A stretch of DNA of 64,000 nucleotides from Granulicoccus phenolivorans DSM 17626 = NBRC 107789 = JCM 15570 (GTDB lineage: Bacteria; Actinomycetota; Actinomycetes; Propionibacteriales; Propionibacteriaceae). A program made the translations under genes and the position numbers. The notes beneath the pieces are model-generated. The model made no database searches. It was not told where the DNA came from and worked only from the letters and a program-made list of their open reading frames with translations. The first letter of the stretch is position 1. Each line of letters opens with the position of its first letter. The stretch covers positions 1 to 64,000 of the forward strand of contig NZ_AUHH01000008.1 of NCBI RefSeq assembly GCF_000423085.1, read 5' to 3'. Positions 25,297 to 33,439 of the stretch are shown piece after piece.

Positions 25297-26154
25297 TCAC
25301 TTGCCCGCGAAGACCGGGAAGGCGCTGTAGTCGCCGTAGTCGGCGGCCTTCATCCCCTCCAGGGTTGCCATGTCGGCAGCCGAGATCTCGAAATCGACCT
25401 GGGCGTTGGACCGCATGTGGTCGGGGTTCGCGGTCTTCGGCAGCGACACCGTGCCCAGCTGCAGGGTGTAGCGGATGCACAGTTGCGGCACGCTCACCCC
25501 ATAGGTGTCGGCCAGCGCGGCCACCTCGGGGTTCTTCAGCATCGCGCCGTGCGCGATCGGCGAGTACGCCTCGACCAGGATTCCCTGCTCGGCGCAATGG
25601 GCGATGAGCTCACTGGGGGTGTTGCCGACGTGGGCCAGCACCTGATTGACGTGCGGGACGACGCCGGCCCCCTCGGCGATGTTGGCCAGGTCGGCCTCGC
25701 GGAAGTTGGACACCCCGATCGAGCGCAGCTTGCCCGCCCGGTACGCCTCCTCCAGTGCCCGCCAGGCGGCCCGGTTGCCGTCGGCGTAGTCGCCGCCGCG
25801 GAAGTCGTCCCAAGGCTGCGGGCTGTGGATCAGCATCAGGTCGATGTAGTCCAGACCCAGCGTGGCCAGCGACCCGTCGATCGCGGCGACCGCGGCGTCG
25901 TAGTCCTTGATCTCGGCGGCCAGCTTGGTCGACACGAACAGGTCCCCGCGCGCGACTCCGCTGGTGCGTACGCCCTCTCCCACGCCGTGCTCATTGCCGT
26001 ACGCCTGGGCGGTGTCGATATTGCGGTAGCCGATCTCGATGGCGTCCCGGACCGCCTGGGCAGCCAGCGCGTCGTCGATGAACCAGGTGCCGAGGCCGAG
26101 CTTGGGGATCTCGATGCCGTTGGCCAGGGTGTAGGTCTCGTTCAGAATGCTCAT
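25297..26154 (-). CDS. Aldo-keto reductase
   Basis: 285 residues. The tetrad Asp47, Tyr52, Lys77 and His110 is complete (NIDTAQAYGNE, STKL, LIHSPQPW), and the NADPH-binding end has LPKTANPDHMRSN. It reduces aldehydes or ketones with NADPH. It starts by ATGA overlap with the cupin gene and precedes the carboxymuconolactone-decarboxylase gene by 10 bp. Confidence 0.92.
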   Translation of the reverse strand: MSILNETYTLANGIEIPKLGLGTWFIDDALAAQAVRDAIEIGYRNIDTAQAYGNEHGVGEGVRTSGVARGDLFVSTKLAAEIKDYDAAVAAIDGSLATLGLDYIDLMLIHSPQPWDDFRGGDYADGNRAAWRALEEAYRAGKLRSIGVSNFREADLANIAEGAGVVPHVNQVLAHVGNTPSELIAHCAEQGILVEAYSPIAHGAMLKNPEVAALADTYGVSVPQLCIRYTLQLGTVSLPKTANPDHMRSNAQVDFEISAADMATLEGMKAADYGDYSAFPVFAGK

Positions 26155-26579
26155 GCGTTGTCCTTCGTGCTCAGCTTGTTGTAGACCTCGTCGGTGACCG
26201 GCTCCAGCCATTCGTTGTGGGCGTCGATGCCGGGGACCTCGATCGCGATGTGGGTGAACCACGAATCGGCCTTGGCGCCGTGCCAGTGCTTGACCCCGGC
26301 CGGGACCTGGATCACGGTGCCGGGCACCATGTCGTCGGGTTCCTGGCCCTCGATCTGGTGCCAGCCGCTGCCCGCGGTGCACAGCAGGATCTGCCCACCG
26401 CCGGAACTCGCGTGATGGATGTGCCAGTTGTTGCGGCAGGCCGGCTCGAACGTCACGTTGCCGATGACGACACCCTCAGTGGTGAGCATGTTCAGGTAGC
26501 TCTGCCCGATGAAGTTCGCGGCGTACGCGTCATTCTTGTCACCGCGCGGAAAGATCGGATCGATGTCCATCTCGCTCAT
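26151..26579 (-). CDS. Cupin-domain protein
   Basis: 142 residues. The metal motif is visible as NWHIHHASSGGGQILLCTAG and, downstream, PAGVKHWHGAKADSWFTHIA. ATG at 26579 is chosen for its AAGGAG; a longer start exists but lacks a binding site. Such single-cupin proteins are often isomerases, dioxygenases or binding proteins; the operon with an aldo-keto reductase does not fix which. Confidence 0.88.
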   Translation of the reverse strand: MSEMDIDPIFPRGDKNDAYAANFIGQSYLNMLTTEGVVIGNVTFEPACRNNWHIHHASSGGGQILLCTAGSGWHQIEGQEPDDMVPGTVIQVPAGVKHWHGAKADSWFTHIAIEVPGIDAHNEWLEPVTDEVYNKLSTKDNA

Positions 26580-26692
26580 AGCGACTCCTTCTGGATCCGG
26601 GCGCACCGACTCGGGTACGCCCATCTCGATCATGGCGCGCGGCACCGCGGCACAGAAGTGGAAGGAATCATCCGGGGAGAGATTTATCCCCC

Positions 26693-27505
26693 TCAGGCGC
26701 CCCGCCGGTCGGCGTGGAACTCCCAGGGTGCCTGCGGCAGCACGGCGCCGGTCTCGAGCAGGGTCTTGAGATTGGCGAACACCGCCGGCCAGCCCAGGCC
26801 GATGTTGTCGAGTTCCTCGGCGCTGGACAGCTTGGTGTGGGTGACGGTGAGCTTCACGATATCTGCGCCGGCCTCGATGTCGAAGGCGACCTCGCTCGGC
26901 TCGCGGGTCGGGTCGTCGTAGAACTGCGGATCACCGAACCCGAAGACCAGCCGGCGGGGTCGGTCGGTTTCGATCACCCGGCCGGAGACATCGGGGATTC
27001 CCGATCCGTCGGTTCGGACGTGATCGACCCGGCTGCCGACCTGCCAGTCGGAGACCTGGGCGTGCCCCCAGAACCGGGCGGTCAGGTCGGCGTCGGTCAG
27101 CGCGTCCCAGACCTGCTCGGCGGTGGCGCGGATGTAGGTGGTGTAGACGTAGTCGGGCACGGTGTTGGTGGTGGTTGCTGAGGTCGACATGGCGGACTCC
27201 TCTGCTCGTTGTTTGATGCCTTCGAGCGCCGCCAGGCGCGGCTGCTCGAACTTGCGGATCCAGCGGCGCTGGATCTCGTGGATGGGGACCGGGTTCAGGT
27301 AGTGCAGTTTGCGCCGCCCGGAGCGGACGGAGGTCACCAGGCCGGCGGACTCCAGCAGGTCCAGATGCTGGCTGACCGACTGTCGGCGCAGGTCCAGGCC
27401 CTCGCACAACTCACCCAGGGTCAACCCGGATCGGGCGTACAGCATGTCCAGCAGGCGTCGCCGGCCCGGGTCGGCCAGCGCCCGGAACACGGTGTCCTCA
27501 TCCAT
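26693..27505 (-). CDS. ArsR helix-turn-helix fused to SRPBCC (AHSA1-like) domain
   Basis: 270 residues in two parts. Residues 1-100 form an ArsR winged helix (MDEDTVFRALADPGRRRLLD, LRRQSVSQHLDLLESAGLVT). Residues 110-260 form an SRPBCC ligand pocket (YIRATAEQVWDALTDADLTA, FWGHAQVSDWQVGSRV). In many actinobacteria these are two adjacent genes, as in this window at 31966-32801, so this is a fused version of the same pair. A perfect palindrome stands immediately upstream at 27517. Confidence 0.87.
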   Translation of the reverse strand: MDEDTVFRALADPGRRRLLDMLYARSGLTLGELCEGLDLRRQSVSQHLDLLESAGLVTSVRSGRRKLHYLNPVPIHEIQRRWIRKFEQPRLAALEGIKQRAEESAMSTSATTTNTVPDYVYTTYIRATAEQVWDALTDADLTARFWGHAQVSDWQVGSRVDHVRTDGSGIPDVSGRVIETDRPRRLVFGFGDPQFYDDPTREPSEVAFDIEAGADIVKLTVTHTKLSSAEELDNIGLGWPAVFANLKTLLETGAVLPQAPWEFHADRRGA

Positions 27506-27516
27506 GCCCCCATTAT

Positions 27517-27532
27517 GCAGGTAAATACCTGC
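27517..27532. promoter_or_regulatory. Candidate autoregulatory operator of the ArsR-SRPBCC gene
   Basis: GCAGGTAAATACCTGC: two perfect 7-base arms around AA, 11 bp upstream of the fusion gene's ATG. The position and symmetry fit an ArsR operator. Confidence 0.55.
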
Positions 27533-27620
27533 CTATTTCCAGACCGGCCGCTGTCCGATTCGACCGATGCGGTTCGTAACAGGGGTGAGCGGCCCACCGC
27601 GGGCCGCGGAAGGGAACATC

Positions 27621-28199
27621 ATGTCCACCAGCTACACCTGGGACGTCTTCTCCAGCATCGACGGGTTCGGCTCCCACCACGGGGACTGGGGCGGGTACTG
27701 GGGCAAACAGGGCCCCCAACTGCTGGCCCGTCGCCTCGAGATCGCCGAGCAACCGCAGCGGATGATCTTCGGCGCAACCACCTACCGCACCCACGTGCAG
27801 ATGCTGGCCGCCGACAGCGATCCGGAGGCCTACGACCCGTGGGTCACCCGGATGTGGAATCTGCCGATGACGGTCATCTCCTCGACCCTGCACGACCTCG
27901 ATCGCGCAAACGCCACGGTGGTCAGCGGTGACGGGGTGGAGATCGTCGGCGGACTCAAACGCGAGTCGCCGGTGCCGCTGCGCTCCCACGGCAGTCTGTC
28001 GCTGAACCGTACGCTGCTGGCCGCCGGCCTGATCGACTTTCTGCACCTGACGATCTTCCCGGTGCTCACGGGCCGGACCGGGGACGGGCGGATTCTCGAC
28101 CTCGCCGAGGACTTCGACCTCGAGCTGGTCGAGCAACGCACCCTGGATGGGCGTACGCAGGAACTCATCTATCGACCCGCGCGCCACGATCGGCGATGA
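27621..28199 (+). CDS. Dihydrofolate-reductase-like (RibD C-terminal domain) protein
   Basis: 192 residues starting at ATG 27621 behind GAAGGGA; a longer upstream start lacks a binding site. DVFSSIDGFG, RMIFGATTY and LIDFLHLTIFPVLTGR are the familiar pattern of the RibD C-terminal/DHFR-like family, whose members bind NADPH. It directly precedes a YCII protein and an ECF sigma factor, a frequent trio in actinobacteria. Confidence 0.85.
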   Translation: MSTSYTWDVFSSIDGFGSHHGDWGGYWGKQGPQLLARRLEIAEQPQRMIFGATTYRTHVQMLAADSDPEAYDPWVTRMWNLPMTVISSTLHDLDRANATVVSGDGVEIVGGLKRESPVPLRSHGSLSLNRTLLAAGLIDFLHLTIFPVLTGRTGDGRILDLAEDFDLELVEQRTLDGRTQELIYRPARHDRR

Positions 28200-28206
28200 T
28201 CGCTAG

Positions 28207-28530
28207 ATGCAGTACCTGATCTCAGTGATCGACGACCTGAGCAAGCCCGGCAGCACCGATCGACAGCCGGCGATCGACGTCTTCAACCAGCGGCTGATCG
28301 CCGAGGGCTACTGGGTCTTCGCCGGCGGCCTGGCCGATCCCGACACTGCCACCGTGGTCGACAACCGGGGCGACCAGCCACTGCTCACTGACGGGCCGTT
28401 CATGGAGTCGAAGGAGTACCTGGCCGGGTTCTGGGTCTTGGACGTCCCGGATCTGGATGTGGCGCTGCGGCTGGCGAACGACGCGTCGCGGGCCTGCGAC
28501 CGCAAGATCGAGGTGCGGCCGTTCCGGTGA
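28207..28530 (+). CDS. YCII/DGPF-domain protein
   Basis: 107 residues. LLTDGPFMESKEYLAGFWVL carries the DGPF motif that names the group, and the end AVRPFR-like EVRPFR is also typical. Small alpha/beta-barrel proteins of this type regularly accompany ECF42-type sigma factors, as here, where its stop overlaps the sigma-factor GTG. Its role may be to sense or modulate the sigma factor. Confidence 0.88.
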   Translation: MQYLISVIDDLSKPGSTDRQPAIDVFNQRLIAEGYWVFAGGLADPDTATVVDNRGDQPLLTDGPFMESKEYLAGFWVLDVPDLDVALRLANDASRACDRKIEVRPFR

Positions 28531-29768
28531 TCGGGGTCGAGCAGGCCCTGGTCGGCGCCCACCGCGCGCAGTGGGTCCGGATCGTCGCCACGCTGGCCCG
28601 GCGTTTCGGCGACCTCGACCTTGCCGAGGAATCCGCCGCCGAGGCCTTTGCGGCCGCGGTCAAGCGGTGGCCGCGCGACGGCGTACCGCCGAATCCCGCA
28701 GGGTGGCTGACCACGACGGCGAACCGGCGGGCGATCGATCGGCTCCGCCGGGACCACCTGCGCAACGACAAGTATCGACAGGCCCTGATGCTCTCGGCGG
28801 ACCCCGAACCGGAACCGGCCGAGTCGATCGAGGACGATCGACTCCGGCTGATCTTCACCTGCTGCCACCCCGCCCTGGCCCCACAGGCGCGGGTGGCGCT
28901 GACCCTGCGTCTGGTCGGCGGCCTGACCATGCCCGAGATCGCCCGGGCCTTCCTGGTCGGTGAGAGCACCATGGGCCGCCGGATCAGCCGGGCGAAGGCG
29001 AAGATCCGGGCGGCGGCAATCCCCTACCGGGTGCCGTCGGCCGAGGACCTGCCCGGCCGGCTGACCGGGGTCCTGACGGTGCTGTATCTGGTGTTCAACG
29101 AGGGCTACCTGGCGACTGGCCCGCAGGCGGATCCGATCCGGCCCGCGCTGACCGGGGAGGCGATTCGGCTTGCGCGGCTGCTGCGGGAGTTGTTGCCCGA
29201 CGACGGGGAGGTTGCGGGCCTGCTGGCGCTGATGCTGCTGACCGAGGCCCGGCGGAACGCCCGCCTCTCGACCGAGGGCGAATTGATTCCGCTGGCCGAG
29301 CAGGATCGGGACCGGTGGGATGCCGAGCTGATCGGCGAGGGCCATCGGCTGGTCCGGGAATGCCTGGTCGCCGCCGCCGGGGGTGGCCAGGCGCCGGGGC
29401 GATTCCAGATCCTCGCGGCGATCGGGGCGGTGCACACCTCGGCACCGAGCATCGCCGAGACCGACTGGGCCCAACTGCGGGCGCTCTACGATCAGCTGAT
29501 CCGCCTCGACCCGTCGCCGGTGGTCGCGCTCAATCGGGCGATCACCGTGGCCGAACTGGAGGGGCCGCAGGCCGGTCTGACTCTCCTCGACCCGCTTGCC
29601 GCGGCGTTGGCCGACTATCACGCGTACCACGCCACCCGGGCCGACTTGTTGCGCCGGCTGGATCGGAACTCGGAGTCGCGGGCGGCGTACGACCGCGCGA
29701 TCGAGCTGGCCGGCAACACCGCAGAGATCGCCCACCTGACGCGCCGCCGCGCAGAATTGCCGGACTGA
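28527..29768 (+). CDS. ECF sigma factor with long C-terminal extension (ECF42-like)
   Basis: 413 residues. Region 2 is near residues 10-75 (DLDLAEESAAEAFAAAVKRW), region 4 near 125-170 (MPEIARAFLVGESTMGRRIS). The rest is a helical, TPR-like C-terminal extension (ALNRAITVAELEGPQAGLTL), which defines the ECF42 group. No anti-sigma factor is encoded nearby, which fits ECF42 biology, where control is thought to involve the C-terminal extension and DGPF partners. GTG at 28527 overlaps the YCII gene. Confidence 0.88.
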   Translation: MIGVEQALVGAHRAQWVRIVATLARRFGDLDLAEESAAEAFAAAVKRWPRDGVPPNPAGWLTTTANRRAIDRLRRDHLRNDKYRQALMLSADPEPEPAESIEDDRLRLIFTCCHPALAPQARVALTLRLVGGLTMPEIARAFLVGESTMGRRISRAKAKIRAAAIPYRVPSAEDLPGRLTGVLTVLYLVFNEGYLATGPQADPIRPALTGEAIRLARLLRELLPDDGEVAGLLALMLLTEARRNARLSTEGELIPLAEQDRDRWDAELIGEGHRLVRECLVAAAGGGQAPGRFQILAAIGAVHTSAPSIAETDWAQLRALYDQLIRLDPSPVVALNRAITVAELEGPQAGLTLLDPLAAALADYHAYHATRADLLRRLDRNSESRAAYDRAIELAGNTAEIAHLTRRRAELPD

Positions 29769-29818
29769 CGCGGTTCGTCAGCCGACCCGGAGCGCCGGCT
29801 TGCCGCCGGAGTACTGCG

Positions 29819-29957
29819 CCAAGGGCCGCGAACCCCGGGGGCGCAACCGCAGCGTGGGCGGATCCTGCCACTACTCGGCGCCCAACCGACGGAATCGGCC
29901 GGAACGACCCGACTGGTGGCAGGATCGGCCCACCGGATCAGTGCAACCCGGCCCGGA
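29819..29957 (+). repeat. Structured direct repeat, copy 1
   Basis: 139 bp, nearly identical to 30144-30280. It contains 17-base inverted arms at 29855-29871 (TGGGCGGATCCTGCCAC) and 29916-29932 (GTGGCAGGATCGGCCCA), with one mismatch, so a long hairpin can form. It encodes no supported protein. It may be a small palindromic mobile element or a non-coding RNA. Confidence 0.8.
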
Positions 29958-30143
29958 CACCCGGTCGCTGTCATCGGGTCAGCGCTACCGGTCCAGCTGC
30001 CACCGGTCGTGTTCCCCAGGGCGCCCGCCACGGGCGACACCACTTACAGGACCGCGGGCCTTCACAGGACCTCGCGGGCCCTCAAGGGGTTCGCGGCCCC
30101 TGCAGGACCCGCGCACCCCACCGACCGGGCCCCGCGAACCGCA

Positions 30144-30280
30144 CCAAGGGCCGCGAACCCGGGGCACAACCGCAGCGTGGGCGGATCCTGCCACTACTCG
30201 GCGCCCAACCGACGGAATCGGCCGAAACGACCCGACTGGTGGCAGGATCGGCCCACCGGATCAGTGCAACCCGGCCCGGA
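30144..30280 (+). repeat. Structured direct repeat, copy 2
   Basis: 137 bp, differing from copy 1 by a few substitutions and two missing bases near the left end. The inverted arms are at 30178-30194 and 30239-30255. The copy ends 2 bp before the start of an antitoxin-like gene, so it could form part of that gene's 5-prime region. The 186 bp between the copies contain smaller GC-rich repeats and no gene. Confidence 0.8.
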
Positions 30281-30282
30281 GC

Positions 30283-30525
30283 ATGGCCGTTCAACAGTTG
30301 TCGAACACCAGATGGAATGGCGCCGTGGCCGCACCTATCGGCTTCCGCCCCACACCGGACGACGAGCGCATCCTCCACGAGGCGGCGCAACCCGGCGCGA
30401 CCACCTCGGACACATTGCGCCACGCACTGCGACTACTGGATCGCCAGCGCTGGCTGGAACAGTTCCGCACCGACGCAGAGACACTCACGTGTGAAGATCT
30501 CACGACGGAGCCGGAGGCCTGGTGA
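30283..30525 (+). CDS. Antitoxin-like protein (partner of a decayed MazF)
   Basis: 80 residues from ATG 30283. The core reads PIGFRPTPDDERILHEAAQP and TTSDTLRHALRLLDRQRWLE, a ribbon-helix-helix-like start followed by a helix and an acidic tail (TCEDLTTEPEAW). The next frame begins with GTG overlapping its stop as GTGA, exactly as in the intact pair at 31306-31874. This supports a type II antitoxin whose toxin has been lost. No good ribosome-binding site is visible because the repeat ends right before the gene. Confidence 0.6.
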   Translation: MAVQQLSNTRWNGAVAAPIGFRPTPDDERILHEAAQPGATTSDTLRHALRLLDRQRWLEQFRTDAETLTCEDLTTEPEAW

Positions 30526-30680
30526 TCCGAGGGGCCGAATACCGGACCTGGGGCGCCTCGTCGACCAAGTTCGCTCCATCGATGTCGACCATGTCGTCGG
30601 CGACCCGGTCGACTACCTCACTCGAGACCAGCTCGCGCAGGTCGAATACGCAGTGGCCCCCTACCTCGGAGTCCAGGACG
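30522..30680 (+). pseudogene. MazF-type toxin remnant, internally deleted
   Basis: The GTG at 30522 starts VIRGAEYRTWG, the usual opening of an actinobacterial MazF. In another frame the sequence goes directly to GRLVDQVRSIDVDHVVGDPV and YLTRDQLAQVEYAVAPYLGV, the usual MazF C-terminus. The whole middle of the toxin (about 50 residues, with the RNA-binding loop) is missing and the frame is shifted. The toxin is therefore dead. Confidence 0.65.
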
Positions 30681-30780
30681 CACCACCCGCGCGGCCCCAG
30701 CCCCAGGTCCCCTGGGCTCGGCGCCGCTGCTCTGAGCAGAAATCTGCGTGCCGGGTTGGTCTGCGGACGTACGGTGGAGC

Positions 30781-31146
30781 ATGACCGAACAGACCGCTCC
30801 CGCCCGCGCCGAGACGCCCCAGCCGGTACGCCCGACCACACCGCCGCGGTCGCCCCGGGAACCCGAACCGTTGTGGCGGCACCTGTTGGGAAACCACCTG
30901 CGGGCCCGACGCGCCGAGCGCGGCGACACGCTGGGTGAGGTGGCCGCGCGAGCCGGGATCTCGCCGCAGTATCTCTCCGAGATCGAGCGGGGCCGCAAGG
31001 AACCCTCCAGCGAAATGATCGCCGCGGTCAGCGAGGCGCTGGACACCACACTGCTTGACCTCACCCTCGACGTTGCCCGGTCGCTGACCGTCAGCAGTCC
31101 GGTGCCCGCCGGCGCCACCCGGGCCGACTTCACCCTGGCCGCCTGA
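30781..31146 (+). CDS. XRE-family regulator, ClgR-like
   Basis: 121 residues. After a proline-rich head, residues 38-95 form a helix-turn-helix: HLRARRAERGDTLGEVAARA, then GISPQYLSEIERGRKEPSSE. The segment YLSEIERGRKEPSSE is very close to ClgR, the activator of clp genes in actinobacteria. Two clpP paralogues lie 1.7 kb away on the other strand, which makes a regulatory link attractive but unproved. The ATG is favoured for its position just upstream of the conserved domain. Confidence 0.8.
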   Translation: MTEQTAPARAETPQPVRPTTPPRSPREPEPLWRHLLGNHLRARRAERGDTLGEVAARAGISPQYLSEIERGRKEPSSEMIAAVSEALDTTLLDLTLDVARSLTVSSPVPAGATRADFTLAA

Positions 31147-31305
31147 CCCGCTGAGGCGAGCTGAGCCGGAGCAGCGGCACTTCACTCCATGGCAGCGAAG
31201 GTTCGTCGCGGGCAGCGACGACTGGTGCGCTCGCTCCCCGGGGTTATGCTTCGCTGCCTGCCCCAGCGGGGAGATCACCCTCTACAATTCGTCCACAATG
31301 GGCTC

Positions 31306-31542
31306 ATGAGTTCCTCGGATACGACCACCGTTCGGGTCCGGCGTCCGGACTCCGAGCGACTGAATTCCCTCGCCAAAGCCCGGCAGACCTCGGTCATCGA
31401 CGTGGTGCACGCGGCCATTGATGCCCTGGAGCGGCAGGAGTTCCTGCGCGGTCTGGCCCAGGACTACGAGCGACTCCGCGCCGACCCTGAACTCTGGGAG
31501 CAGTACCTGGCCGAACGCCAGGAATGGGACACGCTGGCGTGA
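31306..31542 (+). CDS. Ribbon-helix-helix antitoxin (MazE-type)
   Basis: 78 residues. TTTVRVRRPDSERLNSLAKA gives the N-terminal beta strand and first helix of a ribbon-helix-helix fold; the C-terminal half (LAQDYERLRADPELWEQYLA) is an acidic helix that would clasp the toxin. Its stop overlaps the toxin GTG as GTGA, the usual coupling. Confidence 0.82.
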   Translation: MSSSDTTTVRVRRPDSERLNSLAKARQTSVIDVVHAAIDALERQEFLRGLAQDYERLRADPELWEQYLAERQEWDTLA

Positions 31543-31874
31543 TCTGGCGAGGCGAGGTCTACGACGTCGACCTGGGTCAGCCCGTCGGTCACGAGTCAGC
31601 GTACCGGCGGCCGGCGGTCGTGGCATCGGTCGACATTCTGAACAACAGCCCCGGCCAATTTGTCATGATCGTACCGATCGGCTCCACCCCGTACGGCCTG
31701 CGCAGTCATGTAGAGGTGGAGCCAGGCAGCAGCGGATTGAGCCACACGTCGTACGCTCGCTGTGATCAACTCCGGGTCATCTCGACCGTGCGACTATCCT
31801 CTCGCCGCGGAGTCGTCGCGCCCGACCAGATGCGTGCGATCGACCAAGCGCTGCGGTTCGTGCTCGACCTGTGA
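31539..31874 (+). CDS. MazF/PemK-type endoribonuclease toxin
   Basis: 111 residues from GTG 31539. The opening IWRGEVYDVDLGQPVGHESA and the following YRRPAVVASVDILNNS are typical MazF, as are the middle IVPIGSTPYGLRSHVEVEPG and the end DQMRAIDQALRFVLDL. It is complete in length and probably an active mRNA-cleaving toxin held by the upstream antitoxin. Confidence 0.88.
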   Translation: MIWRGEVYDVDLGQPVGHESAYRRPAVVASVDILNNSPGQFVMIVPIGSTPYGLRSHVEVEPGSSGLSHTSYARCDQLRVISTVRLSSRRGVVAPDQMRAIDQALRFVLDL

Positions 31875-31965
31875 GAGCCGGACCCAGGTACTGCCCGACC
31901 TCGTGAGGCAACAGTCCTCGGTCAGCTGTGGCAGGTGCTCCAGACACCCGATTTCCGCGCCGACC

Positions 31966-32463
31966 TCAGGCACGGGCCGCACTGCGCTCGGCGGCGGCCC
32001 GGAAACGCTGCAGGTACAGCGGCCAGCCATTGCCGGTATCGAGCCCGGACAGGGCCTGCCAGCCCTCCCCGTGCCGATCCAGGTGGCGATGTTCCAGGTC
32101 CACCCGCGTACGCTCCGGCGCCTCGGCGACGAATCGGATCTCCACTTCGCTGGTGCGGTTCGGATCGGACTCGATCTGCCACTGCGGGCCGATGTCCCAG
32201 CTGAACACCAGCCGATGCGGCGGATCGTAGGCGAGCACCCGGGCCCAGGTGCAGATGCTGCCATCCACCCCGACGTCGTAGATGGTGCCGCCGACCCGCG
32301 GCTCGAGCACTGTGCGTGCGATCGGGACGGCGAGCAGGTTGTGTTCGTGCGGCTTGATCTCATCGAAGCGCTCGGTGAAGACGCCGAAGGCATGTTCGAT
32401 GGGGGTCTCGACGGTCACCGAGACGTGCAGGCTGGTCTGTTCCTGCGGATTTGCACTGGTCAT
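31966..32463 (-). CDS. SRPBCC (AHSA1-like) domain protein
   Basis: 165 residues. The start SVTVETPIEHAFGVFTERFD, then RVGGTIYDVGVDGSICTWAR and the hydrophobic strand HRLVFSWDIGPQW fit the START-like SRPBCC pocket. It overlaps the ArsR gene upstream by ATGA. The pair probably senses or binds a hydrophobic ligand; the same two domains are fused at 26693. Confidence 0.87.
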   Translation of the reverse strand: MTSANPQEQTSLHVSVTVETPIEHAFGVFTERFDEIKPHEHNLLAVPIARTVLEPRVGGTIYDVGVDGSICTWARVLAYDPPHRLVFSWDIGPQWQIESDPNRTSEVEIRFVAEAPERTRVDLEHRHLDRHGEGWQALSGLDTGNGWPLYLQRFRAAAERSAARA

Positions 32464-32801
32464 GGCGTGGTTCCTTCCGATGGATTGTTCGCCCGATAGC
32501 TCTCTTCGGCCAGGTTCTTGAAGGCGTCCAGGGTCTGCACCCAGTAGGACTCGAGCTCCTGGCGAAGCTCGGCCAGCCCCTCACGGCGAGGCCGGTAGCG
32601 CCGCTCCCGCCCCTGGCGATCGACATCGACGAGGCCGGCGTCCAGCAGCACTTTCAGGTGTTGCGAGACCGCGGGCCGACTGACCGGCAGTTCGTCGGCG
32701 ATCTCGGTCACCGAGCGGGGCCGGGCCACCACCTTGCCGAACACCAGTCGTCGGGTCGGATCCGCCAGGGCGTACCACGGATCGCGGATTGCAACACTCA
32801 C
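32460..32801 (-). CDS. ArsR-family regulator
   Basis: 113 residues from GTG 32801. ALADPTRRLVFGKVVARPRS and LPVSRPAVSQHLKVLLDAGL are the winged-helix core. No cysteine metal motif is present, so it is not a metal sensor of the classical kind. A palindrome lies immediately upstream at 32806. Confidence 0.87.
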   Translation of the reverse strand: MSVAIRDPWYALADPTRRLVFGKVVARPRSVTEIADELPVSRPAVSQHLKVLLDAGLVDVDRQGRERRYRPRREGLAELRQELESYWVQTLDAFKNLAEESYRANNPSEGTTP

Positions 32802-32805
32802 AATC

Positions 32806-32823
32806 CGTAAGCTATCACTTACG
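32806..32823. promoter_or_regulatory. Candidate autoregulatory ArsR operator
   Basis: CGTAAG (32806-32811) and CTTACG (32818-32823) form a perfect 6-base inverted repeat around 6 bp, 4 bp upstream of the regulator's GTG. It also lies just beyond the 3-prime end of the ClpP-like gene at 32852. Confidence 0.5.
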
Positions 32824-32851
32824 CTTTGGAAGGACCAGACCCCGCCCGGCC

Positions 32852-33439
32852 TCACCGCTCGGCGATCACGTGATCCAGCAGGCCGTAGTCCCGGGCCGTC
32901 GCGGCGGTGAAGACCCGATCGTGATCGGTGTCGGCGCGCAGCCGCTCGACGCTCTGCCCGGTGTGCTCGGCCAGCACGCTCTCGATGTCGGAGCGCAACC
33001 GGATGACTTCGTCGGCCTGGAGAATCAGGTCCGGAATACTCCCCCGGCCCTGCCCCGCGGGCTGGTGCAGCACGATCCGCGCATGCGGCAGCGCGGCCCG
33101 CTTGCCGGATGCCCCGGCGGCAAGCAGCACGGCGCCGACCGCGACGGCCTGGCCGACGCAGGTGGTCGCCACCCGGGGCTTGATGAAGCGCATCGTGTCG
33201 TAGATCGCCAGCATCGCGCTCGGGTCACCTCCGTCGCAGTTGATGTAGAGCTGGATGTCGCGGCTGTCGCTGTCTGCCTCGAGGTACAGCAACTGCGCGA
33301 TCAGGGCATTCGCGACCCCGGCGTCGATGCTGGTGCCGAGGTAGACCACCCGCTCGGTGAGCAGGTGGGAGTAGACATCCATCACCCGTTCCCCGCGCGG
33401 ATGCTGGGCGATCACGTTCGGAATGGTGTAGCTGCTCAT
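32852..33439 (-). CDS. ClpP-like subunit lacking the catalytic serine
   Basis: 195 residues, ClpP fold. The nucleophile position, normally GQAASMG, reads GQAVAVG, so the serine is Ala100; His125 (VLHQP) and Asp174 (TDHDRVFTA) remain. The oxyanion-strand motif INSPGG is also changed to INCDGG. The subunit cannot cleave peptides by the usual mechanism. Its start overlaps the stop of the active paralogue by ATGA, so the two are made together and probably form a mixed barrel, like ClpR in plants and cyanobacteria. Confidence 0.88.
   Translation of the reverse strand: MSSYTIPNVIAQHPRGERVMDVYSHLLTERVVYLGTSIDAGVANALIAQLLYLEADSDSRDIQLYINCDGGDPSAMLAIYDTMRFIKPRVATTCVGQAVAVGAVLLAAGASGKRAALPHARIVLHQPAGQGRGSIPDLILQADEVIRLRSDIESVLAEHTGQSVERLRADTDHDRVFTAATARDYGLLDHVIAER

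Noticed and set aside
29819-30280. Possible IS element bounded by the two repeats
   Set aside because: The copies are direct, only 186 bp apart, and no transposase frame lies between them.
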